NCBI RefSeq assembly: GCF_015706575.1
Contig: NW_024037076.1
Location: 6,172,777 to 6,236,776, forward strand
Direction of reading: 5' to 3'
Source: Patiria miniata
Taxonomy: Eukaryota > Echinodermata > Asteroidea > Valvatida > Asterinidae
DNA length: 64,000 nt
A program made the position numbers and the translations under genes. The first letter of the stretch is position 1; each line of letters starts with the position of its first letter. The notes under the pieces are model-generated. The model worked only from the letters and a program-made list of their open reading frames with translations. It was not told the origin of the DNA and made no database searches. This document shows positions 9,905-22,359 of this stretch, piece after piece.

Positions 9905-10018
9905 TGCCCACCCTCGAAAAAATGATTAATTGAGAATATGCTGGATTTTTTTTTTGGGGGGGGGAATGTGCTTCCCCCCCCCCACTAGAAAGAAATCCTG
10001 GCGACGCCCATTGTGAAG
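9905..10018. repeat. hAT-like terminal fragment with G and C tracts
   Basis: AATCCTGGCGACGCCCATTG at 9992-10011 is the inverse of a CAATGGGCGTCGCCAGGATT end, the same general style as the other CAG(T/G)GGCG termini in this window. The left end is not identified. Confidence 0.35.
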
Positions 10019-10491
10019 GGTGCAACTAAATGCCTACAAGATTTGGCTAATTAAATAAAACACGAATTCCAAATTCGGAAATAGCATGACCGAATTGCGC
10101 TGTTCGAAACATTTGAAAATTAAAACATGTATAGTTGTGTACCATGGGCGGCGATCCGGAGCGGGAGGGGGGGCAATGTGTAAAGACCATTCCGAGTACG
10201 TCAGCTCCCAGTGGTGGCGAAAGCATTCTGCCGGTTTTTGTACAAAGCTGACGGATTAACTGAACAATAGACGGCACGATGCATTCGCTATTGACGGGTG
10301 CCTCCGTGACTGTGCAGTGATAGCGCGCTCCGAGCAGTCTCTATCTTGTTCGGCAGGCGGACCTACCTGTTATCACTATTTTTCCCCATTATGGCTCCGT
10401 TATTACGATCATCTGCCACTTTTCAAAGCGTAGCAACTTGCACAGTACTATTTAGGGGATCGGGAATGGGCGTTGTATGCAGATAATTATA

Positions 10492-11350
10492 CAGGGTGAG
10501 TTAAAAAGAAAGTAACTTGGATATTTTTTTTCTTAAAAAGCAATCAAATTTGATATTTTCAAAAAGCATGTTTTCCATGCACTCGTCTGAAAAAAAAATA
10601 CTGAAATAATTGATCCATGCTTGTTATAACTGTCCAGGGAATGCCACTGGAAGCTATTGAGCTGAGTGAAAATTACAGATAAACAGATATATATATATAT
10701 ATATATATATTACAGATATACAGGCATTCAAATACAAATGCGATTTGAGTCAAGACTGAAACATTATTTTTACTACTGTCAGATTTTGTGTTTTGAATAA
10801 TTATCAAGTCTCTTTTTTCTGAAATATTGATGGTGATTTGTGTCTGTTTTGCTTTGTTTTCGTTGATTCGTGGAGGTGGGAAAACGTCCATGAAGTTTAA
10901 TTGTATTAGGGAGTCAGGTTGGCGTAGCTGTGCATTTCTCACCTTCCACCGCTGTGACCGGGTCCGAATCCCGCCTGGGCCAATATGTGGATTGGGTTTT
11001 CAGTCCCTGCCTGATTCCGTGGGTTTTCCCTAGAATATCTTCTGGGCTTTTTCTTCCACCTCTCGGTAATTTCTTCTCATTGTCTTCTCTCTAAATTGGT
11101 GTGATGTTTCCTCCAGGATGCTTTGCCGCCTATATGACACAGAGACAGATGCAGATTTAATTTTCATCAATTCGTAGAACGGTAAATGGTCAGTGGTGGA
11201 CAGCTGAATTTTGGGATTTTGTTAAAATTAAAATATACATAACTTAGGAATAGTGTATGCAAAGTACGTGAAGTTTTTACAGTTACTAGCCGGTAACATG
11301 TACTTTATCCCTGTGTTATTTTTTGTGAAATGTTCTTTTGACTCACCCTG
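10492..11350. mobile_element. CAGGGTGAGT MITE with TA target sites, carrying a nested SINE
   Basis: The left terminus TA|CAGGGTGAGTTAAAAAG and right terminus CTTTTGACTCACCCTG|TA are inverted copies, with TA on both sides, as expected for Tc1/mariner-like elements. The 859 bp include an (AT)n run near 10688-10710 and a SINE from about 10915. It is non-coding. Confidence 0.7.
10915..11150 (+). mobile_element. tRNA-derived SINE nested in the 10492-11350 MITE
   Basis: AGGTTGGCGTAGCTGTGCAT resembles a tRNA head. The B box GGTCCGAATCC at 10961-10971 is followed by CGCCTGGGCCAATATGTGG and a T-rich body. The right limit is approximate. Confidence 0.5.
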
Positions 11351-11352
11351 TA

Positions 11353-11836
11353 TGTGCGTGTATTTTCACATACACATGTGTGAACAGCGTCCTCTAGAGT
11401 CAGATGGCGTCCAGGGACCCCAGACCCCTTCCCGCGCTTTTCGAATTTGCCAGGCTGCTGGTAAAAATCGCCACTCCAGGTGAGTGTATACGAGTTCAAG
11501 GTATCGCGATGTGCAATGTACTACATGACTTTGTTAATAATGGTTTGAGCCCACCCGACTCCCCTTTGAAAGCTTGCGTACGGTACGGGCCGTCGGGCCG
11601 GGCCGGTCCACAATGGTTGGACCCTTGCAGCTCGAGTAGTTCACTCAGGGCATGCAGCAACGGGGCATGCAGGGATGAACTGGGGTCCAATTTGCGGAGT
11701 GGGGTGGGGAACGCAGGGGGGGGGGGGGGGCTCGTTCTCGGCAAGAAGGCCCTCAATTGGTTTACAACAACTAACAACCTTCAACAAACAGCATTCATTG
11801 AGCAACAAAAAAACTCAAATTCTGAGCTGGGGGGCA
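11353..11836. repeat. Repeat-derived stretch, no gene
   Basis: GTCCTCTAGAGTCAGATGGC near 11390 matches the CCCTCTATAGTCAGATGGCA stretch near 37245, so this is the end of a dispersed family (see 36988-37280). A 14-bp G tract lies near 11717. The ORFs here change frame with the repeats and look accidental. Confidence 0.4.
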
Positions 11837-11960
11837 CAGTGGTATGGCTTACATGAGTCTCGAGCTTGGGCCCGGTGTCCCCCAACCCCTTACACCTTAT
11901 CTCCATTCCCTCCCACCCACCCATCCCCCCCACCCCCACCCCACCCCCGGCACGCCACTG
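11837..11960. mobile_element. Small hAT-like MITE
   Basis: It begins CAGTGGTATGGC and ends GGCACGCCACTG, which are imperfect inverse copies in the CAGTGGCG style. It has a C-rich interior and 124 bp. The 8-bp target duplication is not convincing. Confidence 0.4.
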
Positions 11961-12186
11961 CACGGCAAAGAGTGGCGAAATTACGTGAACTGTTCTAATT
12001 CGAAGTAAATGAGAAATACGGCGGCCGGTCAGCGGCAAGATTTGATAAAAGAAACAATAATGTACGTGGACCAAAAGACGAAAAAGGCAGAAAAAGAAGT
12101 CATCCAACGAAAGTTATATGGTTGCGGCTATGACGTTAAATTTTCACAGCGACATCACGAGGGCATTTTAAGCGTTCGATAAGCCC

Positions 12187-12354
12187 CAGTGGCGGATCTG
12201 CGGAAGGGGGGTAGGGGGTCTAAAGCCCCTCTTGGCCGCCAAATAAATTAGTAAATGGGGGGGGGGGACATCACAAATGCCTGCATTTTATACACCTCTC
12301 CCCTTTCTTGGCAGCTAAACCCCCTCTTTATCCAAACAACCGCGATCCGCCCCT
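12187..12354. mobile_element. hAT-like MITE with G tracts
   Basis: The left end CAGTGGCGGATCTGCGGA is mirrored by CCGCGATCCGCCCCTTAG at the right. Flanks ATAAGCCC and CTTAGCCC agree at 6 of 8 positions, a possible degraded 8-bp duplication. It is about 170 bp and non-coding. Confidence 0.55.
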
Positions 12355-12359
12355 TAGCC

Positions 12360-13330
12360 CAGCTGTCCTGACTAATCCATCTGCCTACTATACCTACCCA
12401 GGTTGACCATGGGAAGCTACTCGAACCCACCCTTTTGTATGGCCGAGGAAACGTCGTAAGTGTGTTTACAGGCGAATTTCAATTCGGCATGAAAGAATAA
12501 TGTCCTCATTGTGTCATCGATGGCTTAGCACTGGGGAAATCTGCTTTGGAACTCGAAAAAAAAAGCACTCACAGAGCAACCTGTAGTTCTTATTAGGAAT
12601 TTCTAAAAAGCTCTAGTGACATCGCATGTGTAACCGGTACGCTCTAGCGAAAATTTGTTGACCTTTTAAGCTAAACAGAGAGTTTATTTTTTACATTAAG
12701 TCTTTCTTCCAGAAACTCTACAAAAAATGTTCGTTCAGTGAGCTTTTCTAGAACAATTGGAAAACGTCTGCAAAACTTAGATGATTCTATATAATCCAAT
12801 GAGCAGGAGTAATTCAAAGGATTAACTTGCGAGATTAGAAGTTCTTTTGAAAATGTACTGTACATTGCATCGGTACAGTGTAGAGAACAAGCACTCCGAT
12901 AAGAAACAGTACGCGAGTATTAGTGCAATCCAGGACTGTGGACGCTGCTTACAAGTTGCCGGGATGCACGCATTTGCCTTGGCCGATCTGCTGGGTTTTA
13001 CTCCGCTATTGCAGCTATCTACGTAGGCCGTTCATTTGTAAGTGCTGGACAATGAACTGAACCAACCGTTTCTGAGTATGACAACCATGTTTGTATTGGG
13101 GGCACCGTACTGCAGCGAGTGTGGCTATCTAAGACGGGCATCGGGCGGACGACTACATTGTTGTTACTCAGATCTCAAGAGGGCACTCTTCAGAAGGACA
13201 TCATCGCGCCTTGGAAGTCTCCTCTGTTCACAGATTCAAGTTTTTGTAAGAACCTTTTGTTAATATTTATCAAGGACTGTCATAAATGCTCTCCAATCAC
13301 TGTATTTGTTTTGATTTTATTTCTGTTGCG
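12360..13330. other. No gene or repeat recognised
   Basis: The stretch is plain AT-rich sequence. Its short ORFs lack recognisable domains or convincing splice sites. Confidence 0.5.
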
Positions 13331-13540
13331 TTCGTTTCCGTGAAAAATGGTGGCGCACAAGCAACATCTTACAGCTATAACACCATCTGGGAAAAATGAA
13401 ATTTTAGGTATATACCTTGGGTTAAAATCTATACGGATAAATTATTGGGGGGACAGCGCCACTGGCGAGTCGGCGACACCTGCCAAAAAAAATATTGGTG
13501 GGGGACATGCACCCCCCCCCCTGGATCGCCGCCCACGTTT
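13330..13540 (-). repeat. GGGCGGCGATCC-family repeat, copy in reverse orientation
   Basis: Read on the minus strand it starts GGGCGGCGATCC, carries a G tract, then AATATTTTTTTTGG, and continues through TATAGATTTTAACCCAAGG and TTGCTTGTGCGCCACCATTT. The same order of blocks is found at 36988-37165 on the plus strand. Confidence 0.65.
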
Positions 13541-13794
13541 AAGTGTGCTCCAGCCGTATAAGTCTGCTTCTTGAACGAGGAATTTTCCACCACTGTGTGT
13601 GTGTACATGTATGTTCGACGATTGTGTGTACGGTACACGTGTGTACCATAGGACCCAACATTTATGGATGTACCACTAGCACCAATAAACGAGTGTTGAC
13701 TGTTAAACATTTTCAAAGGAACATTTGCGACTGGAATCATGACTAGAACCCAAACAGTTCGATTTTTGAGAGTCAACATTTTGAATCCAAGCTC

Positions 13795-13813
13795 CCCCCC
13801 CCCCCCCCCCCCC
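13795..13813. repeat. C homopolymer tract
   Basis: This is one of about 25 G or C runs of nine or more bases in the window. About 19 C follow AAGCTCC. Confidence 0.9.
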
Positions 13814-14157
13814 ATTTGTTCTCGCAAGAGTAACGCAAAAACGGCAAATTTCCAAGTACGGTTGTGTGGACGTCTATATTCTACTTTTAAATGCTATTTC
13901 CAATTTATTGTAGTCCAATTTGACGCTTCCCAATATTTAGTGTCCCTTTAATCAACTTTCTACCCGGTACCCATAGCCTCCTTTCAGTTAGGGACGCGAC
14001 GGGCATGCCAGAGTGATTCAAAGATTCAATATTCGCTGGTGCCAGGGGCCAGCCTAGTGATATTATCCTGTAACTCTTTCACTGATTTCGCATGTGACTT
14101 ACAATGTTTTCGAAACCTCGGCTTCGTTTCCGATTTGGGATTAAGGAGATTTTGGGC

Positions 14158-14499
14158 TTCGCTCGTCCCCAGCGCCCTCTCCCAAGGGTAGTGGTGGGTC
14201 TTTTCGCTTTGAGCTCTCATTGGACGATTTTTTGTTTACCTGATGACCCGGGGTCGACGCGTTCTCATTTCTCTTTGGACAAACTGTTTGCCCGCTGACG
14301 CAGTTCAGCTTTTCCGTCTGTACATAGGCCCCCCTAACCTTTCATACAAGATGTGTGTGCATTGTTAATAGAGTGGCTCGTCCCGACCGTCCTCTCCCGA
14401 AGTAAGCTTCCCAGAATGCACTGCGTTTCCATACAGATTTTTGTACCAGCGAATAGCCACCACCAGCACTCTTGGGAGAGGGCGGTGGGAACGAGCGAA
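14158..14499. mobile_element. TIR element with ends TTCGCTCGTCCCC
   Basis: Arms at 14158-14186 and 14471-14499 are inverse copies with 2 mismatches in 29 (left arm TTCGCTCGTCCCCAGCGCCC). A related CTCGTCCCGACCGTCCTCTC lies inside near 14370, and TTCGCTCGTCCCC recurs at 28227-28239, so the family is dispersed. No coding capacity is recognised. Confidence 0.6.
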
Positions 14500-14504
14500 A
14501 TTTC

Positions 14505-15410
14505 AGGCCCCTGACCAGGGGAACTTTGGCTCAATATGAGACAATGTTCTTCTTCGGAATCATTAACCCATGCATGAAAAATGAGGCCAAAATTCAAGCA
14601 TTTCCACTTGATTTGCCAGGAATGAAGCCCCAGCTTAAGTATATAGCATCGTGTGCTATTTCCACATTGTAATATTATAACTAAAAAGTATGTGTAGCTG
14701 ATGGCTTGCGAGGGAGATACGCAACGTTTTAAATGACTTCCTGAACGTTTAAGACGAAATGTGCCTTCATTCCTCCAATTATAAAAAAAATCGTTGGGGA
14801 TGGCCCCTGCCCCCCCCCCCCACACGATCCACCAATGGGCAAGGGCGGAGATTATCTCTAAGTATGTAGTCATGGGTTGTATAACATAAAATCCTGAAAT
14901 TGTACCGGACTTGAAATTCGGAGAAGCGAGGTGGAACATTCCGACGCAAGGTGGCGCTTTTCATGGCGTATACAATGTCCGGTGCACAACATTTAACACC
15001 ACAATTTTTTTTTTTCAATGGGACATTATTTTTAATAGATTTACACCGAAAACATTCAAGTGTAAAAGAAAGGACTTTTCAGATGTCAAAAAAAAAAATG
15101 AACTAATATGAGGCCGACAATTTCAGAAGTCGAAAATACAAAGTAGAACAAAAAAAATGCTCAAGTCAAACATTGCGTGCGTGAGAACAAAAACGACGGT
15201 AAGGCGGCAGAAAAAAAAGACATGGACAGCAATTTTACAAGGGAAGACAGGGAGTGTCAATAACAAACATTGGTCTTAAAAGATAAAATGGAAAAGATAA
15301 ATGGATTTAGTTAGTAAAAATCATGAAAACTCTATTGAGCTAAAGGCAAATGTAAGTCTAGGAGGAAACCAAAACAGAGGAAAGAAAACTATGAATCAAC
15401 AAAATATTCA
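14505..15410. other. No gene recognised; A- and C-tract rich
   Basis: There is a C tract near 14811 and several A runs (15001-15230). I see no conserved coding or repeat copy elsewhere in the window. Confidence 0.45.
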
Positions 15411-15414
15411 AAAA

Positions 15415-15745
15415 CCTCAGAGGTCCCACTCATCTTGGTTCTTCTTGGTTGGTTCTTCTCCTAAATACTCCGCGTGGGAGTTTATACAGGAGACCAGAAA
15501 CACCAGGGCAAACCCCTTCTCTTAGCGACAAGTGTCACTGGGTTCTTTTACGTGCATTGCATTACACAACACACGGGACTTACGGCTTTGCGTCCCATCC
15601 GAAGGACAAAGCAATAATGGTTAATAAGTGCCTTGCTCAAGGGCACAAGTGTCCGGGCCCGGGCTCGAACCCACGCCACTGTTGCCTCTGAAACACCAGA
15701 GCATGAGTCCGGTGCTCTTAACCGCTAGGTAATGACACTCCACTA
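15415..15745 (-). mobile_element. tRNA-derived SINE, minus strand
   Basis: Read on the minus strand, GTCATTACCTAGCGGTTAAG forms a tRNA-like head near 15738, the B box GGTTCGAGCCC is at 15671-15661, and the body runs through GCCCTTGAGCAAGGCACTTA and GGACGCAAAGCCGTAAGTCC. The CTTGxGCAAGGCACTT phrase is shared with the SINE at 5199, though the heads differ. Confidence 0.7.
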
Positions 15746-16144
15746 TATCTACGTCACGTGCATGTTGACAATTCTAGTAAACTAAGAGAAGATTGAAAAG
15801 GGCTGTAGCCGCTGTATCTTCACAGGATTGGGGTCTAGCAACAACAAGCACTGGCATGGAGAAAATCCTGGGGAAAAGGGATATATACGCCCCCCCCCTC
15901 CACACTCACCTTTTGCCTGGGGTGGGCCATCGGATCATCCCCCAGATTTTTGTGCCAAAAGAAATTGCCGTTGTGGCAAAATACGCTTTGAATAAAGACA
16001 AGAGAACATCCAAGCCACTCAAATATCATCGAGGTCAAAGGTGAAGGAGCGCCCTTCAAGCTTTGAACCACGCCCTTATATACTTAGGGTGAATAACACT
16101 CACAGTGCAATGTACAAGTATGGTGATCCCGCTGTTTGAAGGGT

Positions 16145-16685
16145 AGAAAACATTGTGTTGTAGTCGAGTACTTATATCCCAGTACAAAGTACTGCTGAGT
16201 ACCGAGCTATTGAGTACCACTCGCATCCAAGTACTTTGACCTTAAAGAACGAGTGCAGGTACCCGAGTCCGAGTGCTTGGACCTCCGAGTACAAGGGTAC
16301 TTATTAGACCTTCAAGTACAAGTACTTCGACCTCAGAGTACGAGTTCTTTGTGGAGTACTCAAGTGAAAACAATTCAAATCTCAAGTAATGAGTGGAAAC
16401 TGAAGACTCCAATTCACCAGCATGGATGTTATGGACTACTCTTGAGCAAGACTTTTAAAGCCAATCATTTTACACTGCATAGAAATAGTGACGAGATTAT
16501 TTTCATTCAAAACTTGATTTCCCCCGCCCCCCCCCCCACCCCCACGAGTCCTTATAATCGAGTACCAGCACTTCGATGATGGAGTACGATATCGAATAGT
16601 CGAGTAAAAGTACTTTGCTTTTCGAGGCAAGTACCATGAATTCGAAGACGAGTATTTTGATATTCGAGTACGAGTACGAGTAATT
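16145..16685. repeat. Degenerate array rich in GAGTAC/AAGTACTT
   Basis: Phrases such as CGAGTAC, AAGTACTTCGACCT and GAGTACGAGTAC recur every 15-20 bp at 16145-16370 and again at 16545-16685. The 170 bp between include a C tract (16521-16538). The units are too diverged to set one period by eye. RsaI-type GTAC sites are strikingly dense. Confidence 0.6.
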
Positions 16686-16697
16686 CTCAACAAGCGC

Positions 16698-16958
16698 GAG
16701 TGCACAATAAGCTCTGGCCGTGTTGCAAGAGGTCTTGCATGAAAGTCTTGCATGAATTCGATCAAAAATATCCCTGCCAGAGCTTAAAAATGTGACGCCG
16801 AAAAATGCGACGCCGATGGCGCATATGGAAAACCATACTTTTGGTCACTTTGCGAGGACAAACAGACAGAAAGACAAACAGACGGACAGACCATCCGACC
16901 GACCGACTGATCGACCGACCACTAAGTGTCATGTAGAAGCTCCTGCCAGAGCTTAAAA
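16698..16958 (+). mobile_element. AAGCTCTGGC-ended MITE with a GACC microsatellite, copy 1
   Basis: It opens GTGCACAATAAGCTCTGGCC and closes CCTGCCAGAGCTTAAAAA, so the ends are inverse. Inside are GACGCCGAAAAATGCGACGC, GGTCACTTTGCGAGGACA and a (GAC(C/A))n run at about 16860-16920. Copies 2 and 3 lie at 29790-29886 and 30057-30305. Confidence 0.7.
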
Positions 16959-16959
16959 A

Positions 16960-19900
16960 GTACCCGAGTTGTACTCGTAAATAGGAAGCCAACATGGGAA
17001 GAGTGAACACATAAAGAGCAGATAATGGCAAGGTTTCGTTCTTTTAGCGGACAATATTGGTACTTACGAAAGCGCAGGGTACAGGAGAAAATTAAAATGA
17101 TGTAATCTCGCTCTCGCGAGATACACACGGCAGCGAGGTGGGTCGCCGCGGCGTGAGCTTGCATGTTGCTCAAACTCACCGCGGCGAGACGAGTCTTGAG
17201 TTACTGCCTCGAGTCCAGTTACGACCTCGCTACGGTAAGCTATCATCAGTCGCAGCTTCAACGAACACAAATAGCATGCACTTTCATTTCACAATTATAC
17301 AATTTATATAAAAAACGGAAGTAGCAAATTTGAATTAAGTTAACTCTTAAACCCGATGTGATCATTCGTTACAATAAAATTAATAGGAACAATTTCAATA
17401 ACTTCATTTTTACCACCAGGTCATTTTATTGCGCTCAAGTCTCTGTTGCTTTTTTTTAAATTCAATTTCGAAAAAAAGGACTTTCAGCACTTCCATCTCT
17501 CTATCAGTCTTATTTATTTGACTTGGTTGTTAATGATGCATAGGAATGCACACCGCTACCCCCAGTGGCCTCAACACTAGCACAACTCTGTATATCTGCC
17601 GCAGGAATTGTCATCTGTCTTGCCAAACTTTGCCATTAAATTTTAACACATTTTAAATATTAAATGCCCGAGGAAATAAATTTATACCGTAAAAATAATG
17701 AAACGGGGCGGGCTGTTTGTGATGGCCGGCCCTGGACTTGGCGGTCAGTGGTATGCGTAGTGGGATGGCATGCGTTTGGGTTAGTTTGTTGGCCACGTGT
17801 TGGCGAACTCTCACCCGCACTGCTGGGTTAACTTATTAAGTTGCATTATTTTCTCTGGCCTTTTGTTTTGTTTTGTTTGCCGGTGGAAGCAGGCGATCGT
17901 ATCGCCGGCTGGCTGAAAGCTGGACACGTAAGTAACGTATCCGACCCTACCTATGCAACAAAGACAATTTGTAAAATCGCCAGCTATGGGTTGACGCCTT
18001 CCAATCCGTTATATTAAGGAACAAAATTACTTAAACAGGTTCGCTTTTCTTTTGTTCATGGCGAAAACTAGAGCTGATTTACAGTTTATCTTTTTCTCAA
18101 GTAGAACCTGTCCGAATTCTATCAGTGTTGTTCTGTAGCGCCACCAACGACCGCTTGTCCCGGGAAGCGCCTCGTAACATGTCATTGCGCATAATAGAAA
18201 GCTGCTTGTATTTCCTATTGCTGAAGAATTCATCTGTGTTTGAAAATTGACATTAAATATACAGTTGGACATATTTATGGTTTTCTATTTTCTACAAAAA
18301 GACGACATGGTTCACCTATGTCTGACGATGTCCTTAACATATTCAATCCCGCTTCTGAACTTTAAAATTATCAAGGTATCATAATTTGTGGCCCTTGTTT
18401 TTATAAATTGTTTAAAAAGTATGTGATTGTCAGTAAAATAAAAATACTATGCAATCGATGATACGCCATTACCGATGTATTCTCTGTATATTGTTGATTT
18501 GTTCTGTTCTTGAGATGAAGTAAGAATGTCACATTTGGTCGCGTCGCACCGATCATATTAAACAGTTGGAATGTTCGCCTCTATAGTTTACTGTTCCTAT
18601 TCGGTGATCATTAGTCATTTGTGGCGTTCATGTTCATTCATGTTCTAACTTAGGCTGGCAAAATTGTTTTAACTGAAACGAAAAGTACCATGATACATAA
18701 TGCACGTACTTCACATGGAATACGCGTAGGCCAATCTTGAGCCTGATTCTATTGAGGGTCTCGATTTGAGAAAAAAATTAAAATGTGCAATTCAATTATT
18801 TGAAATGTAAAGTTTCGCAAAATATGTTTTTAAACTGTTGACGTAAAAAAAATCCATCAGAGTACTAAAAACTGTATGTTCTACTTCTGGGGATTATATT
18901 ACATTCTTTGGAAGACACAAACGATGACTAATCTCCAAGTCTGACTTATGCTCAATTACCGAATAGGCCCATCGCGAGAGCCATGGCTCCGTCCGAGAAT
19001 CTAACCAACACAGATGGGCGGGTAATTGGACGGTGTACGTAAGTCCATGTCGCAGACAAAACTTCAAGCTATTTCCTTTCAAACTTGCAGTGACTTTTTT
19101 CCATGTCACTCAACATTTGACCATTTTTTTCTCGCAAAGTGTGACTCCGAAATTGGAAATCCTTTCTTGTCCTCCGGGGTACCCAGTTGCGCTTCTGACA
19201 GCACGGTTTAGCTGGCAAACTTGGTCTCCTCGACTAAGTAATGGCTGAATGACGAAAACTGGCCCTGCCTCATGTGCCATATTTCGTCATTGTTCCCGGA
19301 GCTACACTTGTTATGTCGAAAAAGTGACCAAAATGTCACTAAACTCTAGCCACGTGAACGGATTTTGTGTTTCTAAAGGGTGTTTTTACATTAAGTCACA
19401 AAAAGCCTTAGTTTGAAGTCCGATTTTTTGGGGGGTCTGGGAAGGCCGGGCGTTTGACGAGTGCGTGCGTTGGAGGCTCTCAAGCGACGGGCCGACACCC
19501 AGGGACGCCAACCGTCGTCGCGCATCGTGTGGGAACTACAGCGTTGCCGCTAAATTCAAATGAAAGCAACCGTTCTGCAACCATCTGGAAGGTGACGGCG
19601 ACTAGTCAACAGCAATCGGAATGTCTTTTTGTATCAGAAATTCCCAGCGCAATCCTGCCGATTTTCCCACTGCTCGCCAACCGTCAGACGCCCGGGCCAT
19701 CTGTTAGATGCCGGTATTGGGCAAGCGCCAACTTCTTGCCCCCTTTCACCAAACTCACTCACAGCGTGCTGAAGAAAAATAGTATTATACAAGCCTGTAG
19801 GCATAATTCATCTTTTTATTGTCGAAATTAGAGCTTTTGGGGGGTAAGTCCATGATATTTCACGTCATGTGAAAGTGAACCAGATGGGAGCCAGTGAAAC

Positions 19901-21940
19901 AAAGCCAAGTCGAAGGACTATCTATACTTGAACTATCCAAACTCCTGTGGCTCAAACAATGCCCAGCAGAGTAAACACCCCGCTCAATGGCACCCCAGTC
20001 TTGATTTAATTTTCATAATTTACCTAAGTGAATTCAAGAAAATTTCCTTCGACTCGATGAGTAACTCTTGAACGAGCACAACAAAAGGAATTTATTTTTT
20101 TGGAAATATGACGGCGCTCATGACGCATTGCGCGTCTGTCTTGTGCTGTACCATTCGTGTGCCCAGTCTGCATCTACATATGCAACCTGTTGCGTTCTAT
20201 ATCCATCGGACTCATATATAGCTAGGTGACCTTTGACCAAAACTTCTGGAAAAAAAAACTCGTCTCTGAAAAGAACAGTAAATCGCAATCTTTGTTGAGG
20301 CCCATTAATTTGAAGACACGCAAACTACGTTTAACGCCACGTACTCTTTGTTATAATGAAAAATAAACTTGATTGCTTAATAAGTAATATATGACATGGA
20401 GAATTTACCCTTGAACGACATATTTCTTTACACTACTGAGAAAACTTCAAAGCCAAATTCGTTAGGCCTAGGTGCTGTGCAACATTAACACCCCTTTTAA
20501 CCATGTCTTACCTTCGAACACTTTGAATTAACTGTTCAGCTCGAATCCTTTCTTTTATGAAGAGAACACCTTTTTAATATCAAAATGTGAAGAGAACATG
20601 TACTAAACTTCAAAACCCTTTCCTGACCACTTTTGACGGATAAAAATTCCATTGAGGGGTTTCTGACTTATTATAGTTTTGGGCAACTGAGAGCTTCAAA
20701 GCCCCAGACTCAATTTCTACACAATTCCAAACCACATTACAACAGACACGATAGTTTCCGTGTCCACGTTATCAATCACTGGACTTGGTTGTCATATTAT
20801 CATAGGTGCAACATACAGGTGTAATGCCAAGCAATGGTCTTACTTGAACAGTACTCACAAACTCAACAACTAAATCAATTTCTGGGATTTTTATAGAATT
20901 GCCGATAGAGGGCGCTTATGGTTATCATTGTACTAAAATGAATTGCAGTTGACATAGAAATGAAGATCAAAGACCGACGTTTAAAAACATGCATTCAAAA
21001 ACTTAGTATCTGTCAAGTGGGTGAACATACTAAGCGGTTTATAAACTGCAGTTAAACAAATATTGAGAATGTACATGTACATGTAGTATGTACTGATGTT
21101 GTGTTGTCGTTCATTTTGACCGACCTGCGCAGTTTACTGAACCCAGAACTGACGCCGAGCCTTGAAGGTGACAATCGTGTCTGAGGATCTATGCATCCCG
21201 CAGTGCTTCCAAACCACTCAAGTTTAAGGACTAGTTTCGTCGAACCATCGTTTTTAAGTCAATAAAGGTTATGCCCCATCACGCCTCTTCTGTTTATATT
21301 TTTCCGTACGTAAATGACCAAGGTACGTATACAAGGTTTTCCGATGTGGGCGGGGCGCATTCAAAATGACGTATTTATATGGTTAATGTTTTACCTCAAA
21401 GCAAGCACAGTGTGTGCAAAAAGGTAGGAGTGCCGGTCATATAAAGGTTTCTACATTGTACTAATTTCGGGACCACGATAAAGCAAAGATATTCTGATCA
21501 TCAAAACAAAAGTAAATGTGATAGCAAACTTCATTAATATTATGACCAAAACACAAAAGATGATGACATTTTGGAATCGTTTCATTTCGCTCCACAGCTC
21601 TAGTTGTTACAAACATTTTGATGCAGTGCACTTCTCAATGACAAAGTGACCACAATATTCGACTCAAAAGATTTTTGACAATTAACAGATAGTGTTGGAG
21701 ACTGCCATTGGTAACTTTAAAGGTTATACGTACATCCACCCTCATATTCTTTGCAAAGGAAACGAAATAAAGAACATTAAACAAGTCAAAAAAAATGGCT
21801 ATGTTGGCAGTATAAACTCAGCAACATCCATCTTACTCGACTTATCTCACAACTATGTTCTTTCCAATGCTTCCTTGAGACCAAGGAAACTTTCGTGCAC
21901 AGTGATTGGCTCGTATGCGCATGTGTCCGATCTAAGTACG
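16960..21940. other. 5-kb stretch without recognisable gene or element
   Basis: This is mostly unique-looking AT-rich DNA. Points noted: TCTCGCGAGA at 17112-17121 (a motif known from animal promoters, here without other support) and a GC-rich inverted pair CGCCGCGGCG/CACCGCGGCG near 17143-17188. The ORF at 19454-19831 (125 codons) has no domain I know. Confidence 0.4.
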
Positions 21941-21949
21941 CAAGCGCGG

Positions 21950-22060
21950 ATCCGGATGGGGGGTTTGGGGGCCAACCCCCCCCCCCCCCAACTCTGTCAA
22001 ACAAATTTTTTTATAGAAATTCCTTAAAAATAATGCACCCCCCCCCCTACTCTTACACCA
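21950..22060. repeat. hAT-like fragment with G and C tracts
   Basis: GCGCGGATCCGGATGGGGGG leads into two C tracts. It resembles the left part of the 28628 element but no right terminus is found. Confidence 0.35.
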
Positions 22061-22208
22061 AAAACAAAAACATTTACTGGTAATAATGTGCGCCTTTGCA
22101 CAAAATGCGGACAGAAGCAGCTTGGTTAGGTTTTTTGTACACTATTCTGTAATATGGGTGTTAATAATCGTCTGATTTAAACAGCGCCCCCATTGAAAGT
22201 ATGGTACC

Positions 22209-22359
22209 AGCCCCCTCCCCCCCCCCCCCCCCCCCCCCTCCCCTCCCCCTATTGATTTTTGGAGTCGAAGTGTCCGGAGAAAAAAACCTGTCTACAGTTC
22301 AGATTTGTTTTGCTAATGAAACCCTTCTCTCCCTGCGAAAATTCCTGGATCCGCCCCTG
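22209..22359. repeat. C-tract repeat (copy 2) with hAT-like end
   Basis: A C/T tract is followed by CTATTGATTTTTGGAGTCGA, then AGTGTCCGGAGAAAA, and it ends CTGGATCCGCCCCTG at 22359. The inverse end CAGGGGCGGATCCAGG is a hAT-style terminus. It matches 8575-8690. The left terminus is hidden by the C tract. Confidence 0.55.

Noticed and set aside
14334-14939. 201-codon minus-strand ORF, the longest gap-free one
   Set aside because: It runs through the 14158-14499 TIR element and a C tract, has no domain I recognise and no splice context.
19454-19831. 125-codon plus-strand ORF
   Set aside because: No conserved motif, no splice signals in suitable phase, low-confidence composition.
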